NCBI GenBank assembly: GCA_023333565.1
Contig: JAJKFH010003762.1
Location: forward strand, 3,224,001 to 3,288,000
DNA: 64,000 nt
Origin: Puffinus mauretanicus
Lineage: Eukaryota; Chordata; Aves; Procellariiformes; Procellariidae
Direction of reading: 5' to 3'
Of this stretch, positions 48,662 through 62,100 are shown one piece after another (within the stretch, counting starts at the first letter, position 1; each line of letters begins with the position of its first letter). The translations under genes were made by a program, and so were the position numbers. The notes beneath the pieces are model-generated. The model was not told the origin of the DNA, did not search any database, and saw only the letters and a list, made by a program, of their open reading frames with translations.

Positions 48662-51600
48662 TCACTAAAATGGTTAGGCTGCAACACCAATTGTTGATCT
48701 GAGGGATTTTTGTTGACTTCTCCAGAAAAAAAGAAGAAAAAACATTGATCCAGACATCAGTCCTTATAAACACAGTTTAAACAATGTGATTTCACAGTTG
48801 CTTAAAAGTCACGGAGCAGCTGCGTTGAAATTGTAAAATCTGCAGTTTTATTATGCCAATGACTTTCTATTGGCCTCAGTCATAAAATAACATACTCCTT
48901 ACTGAAGTTCTCTGCTAAACAAAAAACACATCCAGAATGACTAAAAATTAAACTCAGACAAGCAAAAACAATTTGGCCTTCATCTCGCTGGGCTCGATTG
49001 GTCCAATAATAAACAATTTTATTTTTCTTCCTCACTGCTACTCCTACTGATAATTACCTTATTCCCAATGGAGAAAATAAAGCACTGAAAAGCAACTATT
49101 GCTGAGAGGAATTCACAAATAGTACGTTGTCCTCCTGCAGGAGTTAATGGCATGCTGAAATTTTTCTAACTTTTTCTGCTAGTATTTTTGTACAAATTTC
49201 AAATTTGCCAACTGCAAAAGAGGATCTGCTGAGGAGGTTTCTCTCCAGCAGAGAAGACAAGCGAGTCTTAATCATTCACTACTGCTTGGGAATTCAGGTG
49301 ATGGCTTTCAAACAAATTATTGCTTCTAGAGTAATAACTATTTTTAGCCTCCATCTTCTGTGCCCATGTTAGAGGGTACATTAAGGTCTAGTGTACTGTA
49401 TACTTTAGGCAGAATAAAAATAGGTTCTAAATATAGCACTTACTTGAACACAAAATAGATGTTCCAGATAATACTTCAGGCAGTGAAACTACTACAACAC
49501 TGTACTGCTCATAGGTGTAATGTCAGAGAATCAGGCAAAACAGCCCTTTTCATGATTTCCTTGACGACAGGTAATGTTTGAATCACATACTTCAAAAGAA
49601 GGAAGACATAGGTAGGAATATTTCCCTTTGCTCATTTAAATATAATGTTCTAAATCTGATTTCTTTGTGCTTTTTAGCCTCAATTCTCTAATATTGCATG
49701 TGTTTTTTTCATGCTTTGTACTCTCTGACAACAGTGACTTGTCAAATATTTGAAGGACTGCATGCCAGGATAGATGGGGTACAAAGCCTTCTTGAGGAGT
49801 CTGTAAACAATCTATTCTGATTTGCATCAAATTATACTTGTATGGGATTGTGTCCGTTAATTTTGTATTTATAATGGTATTTACCAGCCATATGACAGGA
49901 TAAAAGATAACATGGTACACTGTGACTATGATCAGGGTATCAAATATTGAATCAGTAGGAAGCCCCAAAAGTCATTCTGATTATCCATTTACATTTCTCA
50001 GATTTAATTCAGTCTGTTGTTATGCATACCCTTAGATTTAGAAAACAGTGAATATTAATCTTCTGAAAGTATAAATAAAATTGATCTCTGTGGACATTAT
50101 CTGATGACTCATCTGTTGGACTATGTAGAAATTCAGTTACTATCAAATAAATTTTATTTTTGGAACCGCTACAGCTAATGCAGTCATCATGCTGACAATG
50201 TGTACCATTTAACCTTAGGGCTTATATTAATTTTACAGTGGAACTAAAACCATATACCACGATCATTTAATAGACTACCTAGGTACACAAGCATTGAGCT
50301 GAATCTAGATTTCTATGCACTCAGAAGGACACCGAATTGCTACTGTTCAGCTTTCAGGGTTAGTAGCCTATTGAATTGGAAGGGGCCTTTCCTACCTCTC
50401 AGAGATAAGATTTCAGATTGCTTGCAGACTCAGCCTGATCCTCTTAAACTATTTCTGGTTTTATATTTGGACGGCAATGGCAAATGGATTACCTCATTCA
50501 GGTCAGCAAGAATTATTCAGCTTTCTGTCTGAATCCTACCTTGACCTTCCACTTCAAAACTAACACTCAAAGACTGAGAGCACCATACAAGTCTCTGCTT
50601 TGAGACCCACATCACAGACAAGTTACACTCCCTCAAGCATCATAAACCTGCACTGTGGAAAAACTGACAGCCAACAAAATTGATTTTTTTTCAATTATCT
50701 GATGCAATGTGTCACATAGATTCCCAGGCAGTTCACACCTCCCAGAGCTGTTGTTTCAGGTATGTGGAAACACAACTATGAATGCATTAATTCTCTGAAA
50801 ATTAGTGACTGATGTGTTTCTCAAAGCCAGAGTTTCCAATACCAAAGGTGGCAACTGGGAAGAAATGCTGGTAGGGTGCACCACCATGTGTCTCCATTTG
50901 ATCTCTGTACAGATGGAAAAGGAGGTGATCACAAGGAGTGCAGGATGATTCCTGGAAAGCTGGGATAAATCACACTGAAGATGATTCAGAGCACTCTGGC
51001 GCTGGAAATTGATGCTTCATTGCATTGCCTTCTGGATTCTCCATTAGCCATACAGGCGACCAAGGTTCTAATTTAAGCACCCACGCTCTCACATACTGTA
51101 TTTCTATTTGGCATGTAAATTCTCTTGGGCAAAAATACTGAGCCCAGGTTACAGAGACTGTGATAAAAGGCATAAGTTCACCTCAATCGTGTTTTTTTAA
51201 ATTCAGTAAAGCTTCCAAAAATTCTGGATGGTAAAAAAACTGCCAGTAATGATAATAATAAGACCACAATTTCAGTAACAATAATAGTTTTCAGATAAAC
51301 TGGATGTCCTGAAATTTCCACATCTTTATCAGAAATGCTGTATGATTTGCTTTCCTTAAAGCAAGAGGCAGATATGTCTTAGCCAAAGCGTGCTTCAGTT
51401 TCATTTTGAATTGTAACATTTCACAGAATTAATCTCTCTTTTGTGTTTTATTTTCAATAATCAAAGAAAAAAGCCATCATACAGCAATGGACTGTAAAGC
51501 ATACTGTTATCTAATGCTGTGAAACACAATGCGTGATTTGTGTTTTCTTTAACTGATTTAAAACACAGCTGAATTGCAAATTCCTCCTTGTCAGAGAGAA

Positions 51601-52088
51601 TGTAAAATCCAGGCAGCTCTAGAGTTCTAGCAAACCTGAACGTTGACCTTGCACATCTTTTCTTTCCCCTTTTGAATGCTCATGAACTTAATTTGAGTGT
51701 AAGTGTTTCAAGGATCAGCCTGAAACAGTGTTTTTGAACTCAGCTGGGTCATAGGAACTTTCTCAGCACTCCATTCTAATTTGCAGTTTTGCTATAATAA
51801 AAGCCCCAAAATATATTGCTACTGTCTAGACATTTTATCTGAAACAAGTGTCCTTTGTAGTCTCAGAGGACTTTTCTATTTTATTTCCAGTAAATCAAAG
51901 TCTGTGAAGAGCTTTGATTCTTATTAAGACATACCCTTCACAGTCCAGCGACTGCCAACGGAGGCAAGCCATTGACAGTTCATTTACATATAAGTGATGA
52001 CTTCCATCAGGTAGTTGGCTCAAAAATACAATGGACATTTAGAGCATATCCAATATTTCTTGTTCTTTGATGAGCATCAAGTGCCAAT
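48662..52088. other. Non-coding stretch, no gene seen
   Basis: This is AT-rich unique DNA with no motif-bearing frame. It contains scattered A- and T-runs and short AAT-type patches (for example near 51248). Confidence 0.6.
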
Positions 52089-52736
52089 TTATACATAGAA
52101 ACCAACTATTGGAAAGTGAAGGCTTCTCTTCACTGACCTTACACTGTCTTTTGCAGATCTGGAGTGACATATTGTCATTCCACTAAACACAAGTTCATTA
52201 CTCCAAAGAGGCATGTAGAACAAGCTGGTATCAAGAAACATCAAAACAACTGTAAGTTTCATAGAAAAATGCCCTGGCCGCATGTATTGGTAGTGCAAGT
52301 CACTGCATTTACTGTAAAGCATCCAGCAAGGTTTGGATTTGGGGGGAGTCTGATCCCCGCAGTGCCACAGCACCCAGGCCAGGCAACGCGGAGGTGTGGG
52401 GGCTGCTGCTCCCTCAAGCACAGCTGGACGTACAAGCACACTCTCCCCTGGGGCTGGAAGGAGTGGGGAGAGAGGGCAGCCCCCTGGGAGGGTAACCTGA
52501 ACGCCGCTCCTATTAGCGGATGCTAATGGATTCACAGCTGGAACAAATACAGCTTGACAAGGCAGAGGGAGGTGACCAGCCTGCTGTGGGCTGCAGCTGG
52601 CTTGGGCAAACACAAAACAGGGTTCAGTCCTTGATATGGTTTTGCACTTAGGCGCTATGGCGAGTGGAGGAGTGGAGGAACCAGTGGTGAACCGTACCCA
52701 AAGGTCTGGCAGTGATAACAGATGACAGATGTGCAC
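52089..52736 (-). other. Unassigned open frame of 215 codons, probably chance
   Basis: This is the longest open frame outside the retroelements. Its middle covers a GC-rich patch (about 52330-52530), where stops are rare on both strands; the plus strand is also open for 120 codons at 52164-52526. The predicted product has no domain, no repeats and an irregular Pro/Ser/Cys-rich composition. I consider a real protein unlikely. Confidence 0.15.
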
Positions 52737-52859
52737 TCGCTGTCTGGAGAGGATGAGGGAGAATAAACCACTCAGGTTAATGTTAGTTACTTTACTTAGG
52801 GTGTTCGCTATTGGAAACCATTAATTAGAAGGTCAAGAGCATGGCAGAAGAATTTTTAG

Positions 52860-52969
52860 AAAAGAATAGAAATATAATAATAGAAAATTTTACTTAATAA
52901 TAAAAATAATAGGAAAAAAGAAATAATAGAAAATAATAATAATTAAAATATTGAAAAAGACTGAAACAG
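52860..52969 (+). repeat. A/AAT-rich low-complexity tract
   Basis: About 110 bases are almost free of C, with repeated AATAATAGAAAA-like units. It is low-complexity DNA. Confidence 0.9.
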
Positions 52970-53844
52970 GCAAAGGGGAACACGTGTACCCTCCTTCTAG
53001 TAGCTGGACGGAGCCAGAGTACATGTCCCGCAGTAGCATTTATTCAAAAGATTTTTTTTTACATTTGTGTTAAAAAGGATGAAGGAAAGGAGAGAAGCAG
53101 CCTTCCAATTACCCTACTATTTCCACTGAGAAAAAGCAGGCAGAATCCATGCAGCAGCAGCAGCAAACACTTCAGCTCTTCTCCAAATTTTCCTCTGCAC
53201 TCAGGTTACCCTCAAAGCTGCAGCATCAGTTGTTCATATGTAACATGCTTATGCCTTCAAACTAATCAGCAGGAGGGTGGTTAACTCATAACCTGGTAGG
53301 TCATTTTTAATCTCAGAAATTATAATCGATTGACTTCCTTGTGCCAGATGCTTAAGCACCTTGTTTTGGCAAAAGGGGCATGAACAGCTGGGGATGGACT
53401 GTTGGAAATTCCTAAAGGGCATCAGCTGGCAGCGGATAGACACTCCTCCCTAAGCAGCACATCTATTTTAGAGGGTCCCCATTGCCTCTCACCTCCAGGT
53501 GGGCTGGATGCTGAACCAGCTGCTGGTGTGCCTGTGCGGCAATGGGGAAAAAAACTCTGTGAAAATAATATCCCTTAATGATTTTCTTCCATCAGTTGTC
53601 AGCTGTTGAAAAAAGAAACAAGCTCTGCCTGCAGTCCTCAATACTTGCCTCCATGTTGCACAACCGATTTGTGCCAGTTTCAGGGACAGAGGTACCACTG
53701 CACTCATTGAGAAAAATTAGAGGTGCCATCTACTCTTTTAGGTCCCAAATTCTGAAGTATTTACTGAATTTTTACTGAAGGATGTTGCTCTTCATTTACA
53801 GGAATACTGTCAGAATAAAGATTCGTCCTTCATACAGGTTGAAG

Positions 53845-53878
53845 AAAAAAGACCTGAAAAAAAGACCTAAAAAAAGAA
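53845..53878 (+). repeat. 12-bp-period A-rich tandem repeat
   Basis: Roughly three units of AAAAAAGACCT(G) run in tandem, the last one degenerate. Confidence 0.85.
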
Positions 53879-55823
53879 ACCCACTGGCTTATACGTTGCC
53901 CTAGGAAGGTTACTGGTTGGTACAATTTTACATTTTTCTTACCAATTGACTATGTCGTCGTGTTTTGATCTTTGAATCCATTATGTACATTGCACACCAA
54001 TTCACCCTATCATATGCAAATTGTACATATGTTTTAAAAAGCAGTCTAAAATTATGTAACCTGCTGGATTTTCACATTTATTTTTATGTCCTTGTTAAGG
54101 AGGTCTTCAACGTGAAGGAGTCCTGTGTCCTGCTTACTCTCAAATGCAATTTTTTTTCCCTACGAAAGAGTGTCTCTGCTCTGGAACTTGATTTCTAAAG
54201 ACTTCACCAGCTACTTTTCATGCAGTGGCACAGAAATCCTGATCAGAGAGGTAATTATTTTCTTTTCCACTCTCTTATTGAAGAAGTTGCTAATGCAGCT
54301 GACACTTGAAAATCAGCTTTCTTTGACTTTCGATGGGAAAATGCTGCAATAAAAAATGAACATTTATTAATTAGAAGTATATCAGAAGTTTAATAATTAG
54401 AAGTTTGACAACAAAGGCCAATAACATTTTAACATTAAAAACCCAAAATTCTACATTCTTGGGAGAAGACTGATAAACGCCTTTTCCCAGGTGAGATTAT
54501 TCAGAAAACCTAGGATGAATTTTCAGGCTGTTTCAGGGAGACCAAGCTCATATTCTAAATAAACAAATTATTAGCCAGAGTGACTTGACCTGACTCTGTT
54601 TACAGAACCATGTTGTATTTGCAAACAAAGGTCAGTTCAAGTGTCCAAGTAAGATGTGAAATTGCTAAGTTATTCCTAGTCTCAATTACTGGATTCTCCT
54701 AAGTCAGTAAGTTTGCAGACCATGTAGAATTGTTTTCCATGTGATCAAAGAGGAATTACCACTGTTTTGGATTACTCTCAATTCTTTATAAAACTTTTCT
54801 TTTTTTAATTTATAAACTTCATAACACATCCTTAATTTGGCCATGCTATAACATACAGTTTTTTAGTTTCAGCATTTGCTAACACAGTTGCTCAGTAACA
54901 TTTTTTATTTTTTAGAAAAGGAAAAGTTGAGCCAGATATATAAAATGCAATCCTTACAAAAAAAGAAAGAGTGATTTTTAACACTTTATAAAGCAAAATA
55001 ATGGAAAAGGAAGATATTTACCATGTGGTCCTGTAACTCCAGGAATCTCCCTATTTTATTTATTCTGGCCTGAAGTGGGGCCTTGTTTTGGTGTATAGTA
55101 GTCGAATGGGAGAGCTTGTTTAAGAAATTTTTCTCATCCTGACCAAGCCAAAGAAGAAAAATATCACCAGCATGTGACAAGAGGAAAGACTTATTAGCAC
55201 CCATCAAGAGGGAAGAAAAATAGGACCAAAAATACATTCCTGTACATCAGTCAGTCATACTTACAGAAGGATATAAGAGTTGACGCAGAAGCTCCTAAGT
55301 ACTAACACTTTACTTCCCCCAAACCAAACACTTTTTTGTAAACTTTATGTCCCCTGGAGAAACACTCCTAAAATGCAAGTGAAAGGGGAGTGCTAGGGAG
55401 CCAGGTATGACTGCATTAGGCACAAGATGTCATGCTTCGCAAGCTTCGCCAAGAATAGAAAAATACGTATTTTTACAATTAAAAGGTAAGTTCACAGTAA
55501 GAGGAGGAAGAAATGCTGCTTTCTGTACTGCATTCATAAAGCAGCCCCTTACCAACTCAGCTTGTTGCACAGAAGTGCCTCACACAGTAAATACTCATTT
55601 GAAAATAGGACCAACACCATCCAGAGCTATGTTCTTGGTATGTATTTTGGCTTGCTTTAAAGTAAAATAAAATAACATATATTTAGCTTTAAAATGGCAC
55701 ATATTTGGCACAGTTTTGATGAATAGGAGTTTACCATGTGGATATTACTTTCTACAGAAAATAGACTATTCAAAAGAAATAACAAGAGCAGGATGCTTTC
55801 TAATATGTTCCAAAAGTGGAGAA

Positions 55824-55864
55824 AACACACACACACACACAGAGACAAACAAACAAACAAACAA
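55824..55864 (+). repeat. (AC)n followed by (AAAC)n microsatellite
   Basis: About 17 bases of AC repeat (55824-55840) are followed, after AGAG, by AAAC repeats to 55864. Confidence 0.95.
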
Positions 55865-58800
55865 AGGACTTCGTTCCACAAATACTTTCACATGTGAGAA
55901 AACAACAGTTCGCTGCCTCCACGCCAGTTGTTATTTTTGCAGGAAGGAGGATCAATTCACTTCTGACAAGACTAGGATTAATGCCAACAGAGTAACAGGT
56001 AGTCAAATGACTTCCACAGACGTAAAACAACTTTTTCTTTTGTCTTTTAAAACTATCTGTCATTAATACAATAGAGGATTCAAATGATACACACAGACAC
56101 ATGCACGCCCATCCCCATTTCATGCATTTAACCAGTACCACACCATTGAAGAAGGTTGGGTCAACAAGTCCCACAATTCCATTATTGCTGATGGTGAACT
56201 TGCAAGGTGAGATTGGCAGGAGGTTTTGTGTTGCAGACAGACTTTGTGGGGTAGGTTAGGGACTAGGCAGAAAATGAAGACCTATTTAAAGAGTTTTCCT
56301 TCCTGCATCACTCTGGTCAACACAGCCAACACCATTTTGACCCCTGTGCTACTCCTGTTGTTTCTTGATGTTGAAAATATTCCTTATGAATCCTCTTAAA
56401 AGATTATTTGCACCTTTAACATTCTGACTGAGCAATGCAGTCCTCAGTTACAGTCTCCAAAATGGAAAATACAACTGGAATCGCCGGAGAATAATTATAA
56501 AGAGTATAGAAAGAAACAATTGCCAAGAACATTTATATTATGATTTCAAAGTCTAACCAAGCTTCTCCTCCATCAGTAGTGAAAACAAGGAGACAAGAGG
56601 AGAATAACAACAGAAGGGATAAGAAAGAGAAGCAGCTGGAAGAAATAAGCAGGAAGCCCCAGAATGGAAACTCTCTTGGCAGGATCTGTGGAAAATAGAC
56701 CCATATCCATAGAGCTGAACTGTATAAAATAATCCATTACCAAATGAAGATTTAAATAATACACATATTTAAACTTTACTGTTACCTATTCTGCTCAAGT
56801 AAAGAAAAAAACAGAGCTTTGATAGTTTAGAGAATAGTCCAAATAAGAAAGGTCAAGTGAAATTGACTTCTTCCTCTGCATGGTGCACTTGGTCTCTTCA
56901 GGTTTTGCACATGGAGACTGGCTCACCAAAACGCTCCTTGCTGGATAGAGTACTTGCGGCTTCTCAAAGTCTCATCAGCACTGAGATGTGTCAGACATGG
57001 GACTGGGTAGTGGGAAGTACAGGAAACAACGCCAGAAGTATTTCATTAAAAAAAAACCAAGAACCAGCATGTTGCTAAACCAACAAAAACTGACCACACA
57101 AAGTATCCTTCACAATTACTCAAGATACTTATAGATAAACAAAAAGCTGCTGTAAGCCAGCTCTCCAAGATAAATCCATGCTACCTAAAAATTAACTTGT
57201 AGTGTTCACACATGAAGCTGTACAAGTACACCGCAAAGGCAGCCACTTTACAACTTCTTAATGACACATTGTGATGAGATACTAACACTGAATATTTTTC
57301 CTGTGGGCAAAAAATGAGGAAAGTCTAAGATGATTTAAGTGAATTGGTTTTGACGTGTCCGTTTCTGCAACTGTTTGTTGCTTTTGATAAATGCCTCAAA
57401 CACACTTTGTGACTGTGGTAGTGCACTGTAACAGATTGCCTCTGTCATCTGCCTCAGTTTCCTCATCTTGAAAGTTAGGATAATACTGAACCCTTTTGCA
57501 ACCATTAAGCATCTACTATTTTTTTAAAAAGTATAGAAAAATTATGTATCACTTGATGTTAAAAGTGTAGCAGCAAATATACATGTTACATCAGTCAGCA
57601 TCAGAGGTACAGCAGCCTAACTTACCCTGGACGAAGGGGTGAACTGAATAAAGGCAGAATTGTATGACTTCGTCACACTGTCAGCTGCAAATCTAACTGC
57701 AAGTTCTAGTCACAGAGGAAAGACGAGGAACTACAAATGATTCTCAGAGGAAAGCATTTTTAGGTAGTATCACAAATAGAGGTATTCAGATTTTGCATAG
57801 CTGGCCACTGAAAACTGCTGAAATTGAAGATGAAATCAAGCATGACCTGGAACACTGGAAGGTAAAGCAAAGAATTTGGATCCTTCCATGAGAAGGAAGC
57901 TATAGGCTGAAATCTTGAGTGATACCTCTCTTGAGCTTCCTAGTTAATTCTTATTAGCATGAATGAATCGTATTTAAGTTGCTTTTCAATTTTAAGATAT
58001 TATGTGCATTAGAGAAGGATAAGTCACCTTGCCTGTTTAGATGGATGCTATTGCATCTGTTTACTGCCATTAGACATTAAAAGTACAGTTATAGTCATTA
58101 AAAAGGACTATGAAGACATGCCATTTTATCTTTAAACCACTGGTGTTCCTGTAACTACTTAAGATCATAACTATTTATTTTTATAACAAAAAGAATTTCT
58201 TGGGTGTTTTTTTCTTTTTTACTTCTTTCATTTTTCACTTCAGCTCTTTGCAGAGGCAATGGAACTATAAAAACAGCCTCAGTCGTATGCTGGCTCAAGT
58301 TAGCAGGAATATTGTAACGTAAGTTTCTGTTGCAAAAAATTCATTAAAAGCAAAGATGACAGCTTGACTTTCAGATCACAGGCAGAGTTACAGGGCTGGC
58401 ATGTAAAGAAAATAAAATCATATTCTTGTTGGATATGGAATTCTCTGAGATAATAAATATGGAAACCTGTAATGACATTTTCGGTCAGTCTCCTGAATAT
58501 AACTAATAATCAGATACTCTGCTGTTTCACAACCTTGGCTGCAATTTACAGTTATACACAGGCAGATTTCCCAACTTACCACACCAGCAACACAAATAAA
58601 AACTGAGATGTACTGAGGCATGTGAACAATGGGAAAAAACGAAGAATTCTAGCAGACATGCGGAGATGGGTGAGCATGAGAAAACTTAGACCTTTTGGTT
58701 ACTTCTGTTAGCTAAATTTGGGGTTGAGAAGAGAGGGCTGGCCCTCATCCATGAGGAATGGCATTGCCCCACGGAGGGTCAGGGGAAAGGCTGCCAGCCC

Positions 58801-59094
58801 ATGGAGACACAGACTCACCTTGACTTCAGAGCAGCACCAATGACCAAAAGTTCAGGAGTGTTGCCTGCCTCTAACGAAAAAAGGTTCCTCTACCTTAAGC
58901 ATGTCTTTTTAAAGTTAGCAAATCCAATGTAACAGCACTTGGAAAAGGCAACTGGAGTGACCTGAGTCTCTGAAAGCTCCTGAAAGACAAATATGGTAAT
59001 TTTAGAGGAAGCCTATACTTCATGCTATAAACCAATTTCAAATTCATAAAGTGTGAATAAGTACTGTGTTATGTATGTGACATAAAGTCATGGG

Positions 59095-59144
59095 ATCCTC
59101 TTAAAACATGATTCTATGATTCTATGATCCTCCTAAAATACATG
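59095..59144 (+). mobile_element. Tail-only CR1-like octamer pair between direct repeats
   Basis: Two exact ATTCTATG octamers (59111-59126), identical to the CR1 3' tail, are flanked by near-identical sequences: ATCCTCTTAAAACATG at 59095-59110 and ATCCTCCTAAAATACATG at 59127-59144, differing by one substitution and a 2-base indel. No CR1 body sequence is present. The arrangement resembles a target-site duplication around an insertion made only of tail. A local tandem duplication with a chance octamer pair is the alternative. Confidence 0.5.
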
Positions 59145-62100
59145 CAGTTGAGTACCAGCTCTCTCACTGTCCAGTTCCCCCACAGGTCCAGTGATTACTA
59201 TGTATATAAGATTGCATTATGATCTAACAGCTTGGAAAAGCTGGTGTCTCAAATCATTCATTATTATTTTAAATCCAGAAGCACAAAAGCTGGAAGAATG
59301 TAATTTCAAAATGAGTAGAAGTGACAAAAGAAAGCAAAAACCAATAAAAGACAAATGATACTGAAATATTAGCTGTTACAAACTTGAAAATACTCTATTC
59401 TATTTTCTTTACATATAACATAAAGCTGCTTCATCATGAGTCCATTAGCACTTCCCATACCTTAGCTACAGTATATGTATGCTGATATGGGATTGTGTTC
59501 TGTGCATTATGGCTGGTTATATATTTCTCAAAGGTTAATCCACTTCGAAATTTATTAAGCAGTAAAACTAAAATTCTATTAACCTTAATGGGATTTACAC
59601 GAGGGAATTCACACTTAATATGGATGCAACACTGACGCTTAAAACTGTTGCCAGGAAAAAAAGACAGGCTTAGTGTAGTTAAAGCAAAGCCATCACATTT
59701 TCTATTTATGTAGTCCTTCACAAGGGTAATCCTCTGTGTATTAAGGAGAGAAGAAAAAGCTGCAGACTGGTTAGTATTTAAGCTTCTCAGATGCCAAGTG
59801 AGATAACTGCATTTGCCAATAAAGGGTGGTCTTACTGGTGTGGGACTAATAAATACTGGTAGAAGGATGGGAAGGCATTATCTTTGGTTTTCTTACAGGT
59901 CCTGAAAGTACTATTGCTCACATTTTCTACTGTATAATGCTGTACAATAACACTGTTGTTGGAATACGTTCCCTGTAATATAATATGCATGTAACACCAT
60001 GAATACAGATTCACATTCTCCCTGTACCAGCCATTCCTCACAATCAAACTAAAGTAAAACTCCTCAGTTTTTTCTCAAGAGAATATTCATCTTCATTGTT
60101 TCCAAGGTAAAATTAATTGTGGACTAACCTCTAAAACATCTAGTTAACACATGGGAGATGACTGACTTCATTTAGAAAGTCTGAGTAAGCTCCGAGTATG
60201 TGATCCTGAATTCAGTTTTCCAAGAAGAAATTTATCGGATGCAAAGTACCAAAATGTAAGGTTGCTGAAGAGCTGAGATTTCAACAGGAGAAAATAGGAG
60301 GTCCTGAGTTTTGTTCAAAGGGGACCACTTAATGGTGGATACATCAGAATGAGGGCTGCACAGAAAAACTTAGGGACCCTGGGGCTTGATGCCTCACCTG
60401 TGCCAGGGAGGAATGGCATTTGGAGCAGACCCTGCTGCAGGAGTGACAGCAGAAGCAGGAGAGCATTTTGGCTCCTGCAGGTACAACTGTAGGACTCCCT
60501 GGGCTTTCAACCTTTGTGGGATGACACACAGGAGCTGTAACAAGCAGTTAACTCTTCTGAGGATGGTCACAATTAAGAAATTTTCTTTGAAGTGCTTTCA
60601 TGGGTTTCAAAGTGGGACGTCAGACACATTTTGGGTACTCGTGACAGAAAGGTTGAACTATTTGTCCTGGCACTTTGTCCCAGGAGTACGTTTCACTCAA
60701 AGCAAGCAATGTTACCCAGGTGGTATCTTGCCCTAGCAGCCTTATATACCAGTCCCAATGAAAACATTTACAATATTGAGGTCTAATCTTCTGCAGAATA
60801 AAATCAAATAAAAGCCCTTGGAACAATCATGAAGGAATTAGAAAAAGAAAATCTTGTGTAAATTAATAGAAACACCTCAGACTTCACAAGGTCCCTCTTT
60901 TGGATTCCCTGACACAAAAATAGCAGCCTGAAACAAAACTACTGAAATAATGCTGTAGTACAAACAAATTGGTACTTTTAGAATAAACCACATTGTAAAT
61001 GAACGTGGATATACTGACATTAACATGCAGTCTGAAATGATGAAAAAGAATCATTTCCTTTCTTATGCTACTTTTCTTTCATTAGGAATTAAATATTGAC
61101 AAAATAAGGCCTTTCTCATGCTCTTAGCATTTTTGCCCTTCTTTGACAGTGCAACCCTGATACCCTAACACTAACGTAAGGCTTTCTAATATGGATTTGC
61201 AGCTAGAAGTCTGGTTTTTTATTCCATTCATGTCATTCTACCCAGAAGTGTTTTGAAGACAACCATTTTAAAAAGAGTAAAGTTGAGTTCCTCTCTACGC
61301 AACATGATCTGCTGTGTCAACATTCTTCATTGACTAAGATAAACTATGCAAAAATCTGAAAATGAAATTAGATGGTGCAGAGATGAATTTAATGGTAACT
61401 ATCTTCTGAACACAGAGATAATTTGATTTTTGTCTTACAGTAAGCTTCCTCATACACAGAATCAGAGCCAGGCTACATACTATGAATCTAAGCCTGGATC
61501 TTTTCTCTCCATGTGGGTAGAGGGTTGATTTGCAAGGGCATTTGCATTTGAAGATTTGGGGCTTCTGTGTTTTGGATTGCATTCTCCTTTTCATCACATA
61601 ATTGCAATAATAGAAGCAGGACAGAAAGTTATTCGTCTTCACATATGTGTGCCAGGAAACTTGAAATGTGATTAATTTTGGTGATAGCAACCGGTCTTCC
61701 TAGAAAAAAGAACAGGAAGCACAGGAAGAAAGTCCTGAGCCAATCTCTTAATAAAGTGTCTGAGACTGGACCGTCAGGTATCCAAACCTTCATTTGAAAA
61801 ACCACTCGATACAGCACGAAATAGAAGAGATCTTTTTTTTTTTAATAAGCCCACCAAACTTAATGGAACCTTTCCCTGACATCCAAAACTATAGGATCAA
61901 GGCTTGTATATGTAAGCAGCAGCCTGTCAGACCAGTGGGGGCTTGGAGCCTTTCAACATCGCAGCTCACAAACGTGCTAGCTACGGACTGCAACGAAGAG
62001 GCAGGATTAGGCATGAACCCACTAATGGCTTCAGTACAGGCTGCCAATGCAGAACATGCAAACTTCTCCTCAGACCATATACGCACTTGTTGATGGCCTA

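Larger units (their letters stand above)
52970..59094. other. Non-coding stretch with small repeats, no gene seen
   Basis: No supportable gene is present. The stretch contains a 12-bp-period A-rich repeat at 53845-53878 and a CA/AAAC microsatellite at 55824-55864. Frames such as 55800-56174 on the minus strand run through the microsatellite and are artefacts of it. The 57940-58140 region is TAAT-rich and could be regulatory, but without a recognisable motif set. Confidence 0.6.

Noticed and set aside
55018..55060. Minus-strand GVTGPHG peptide beside a GTAAAT donor-like site, suggesting a collagen exon
   Set aside because: The Gly-X-Y pattern lasts only two triplets, the preceding codons break it (E-I-P), a TAA lies a few codons upstream in the same frame, and no pyrimidine tract or acceptor is present.
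55657..56174. Cys/Val/Phe/Leu-rich minus-strand frames
   Set aside because: Their apparent composition is the translation of the AC/AAAC microsatellite.
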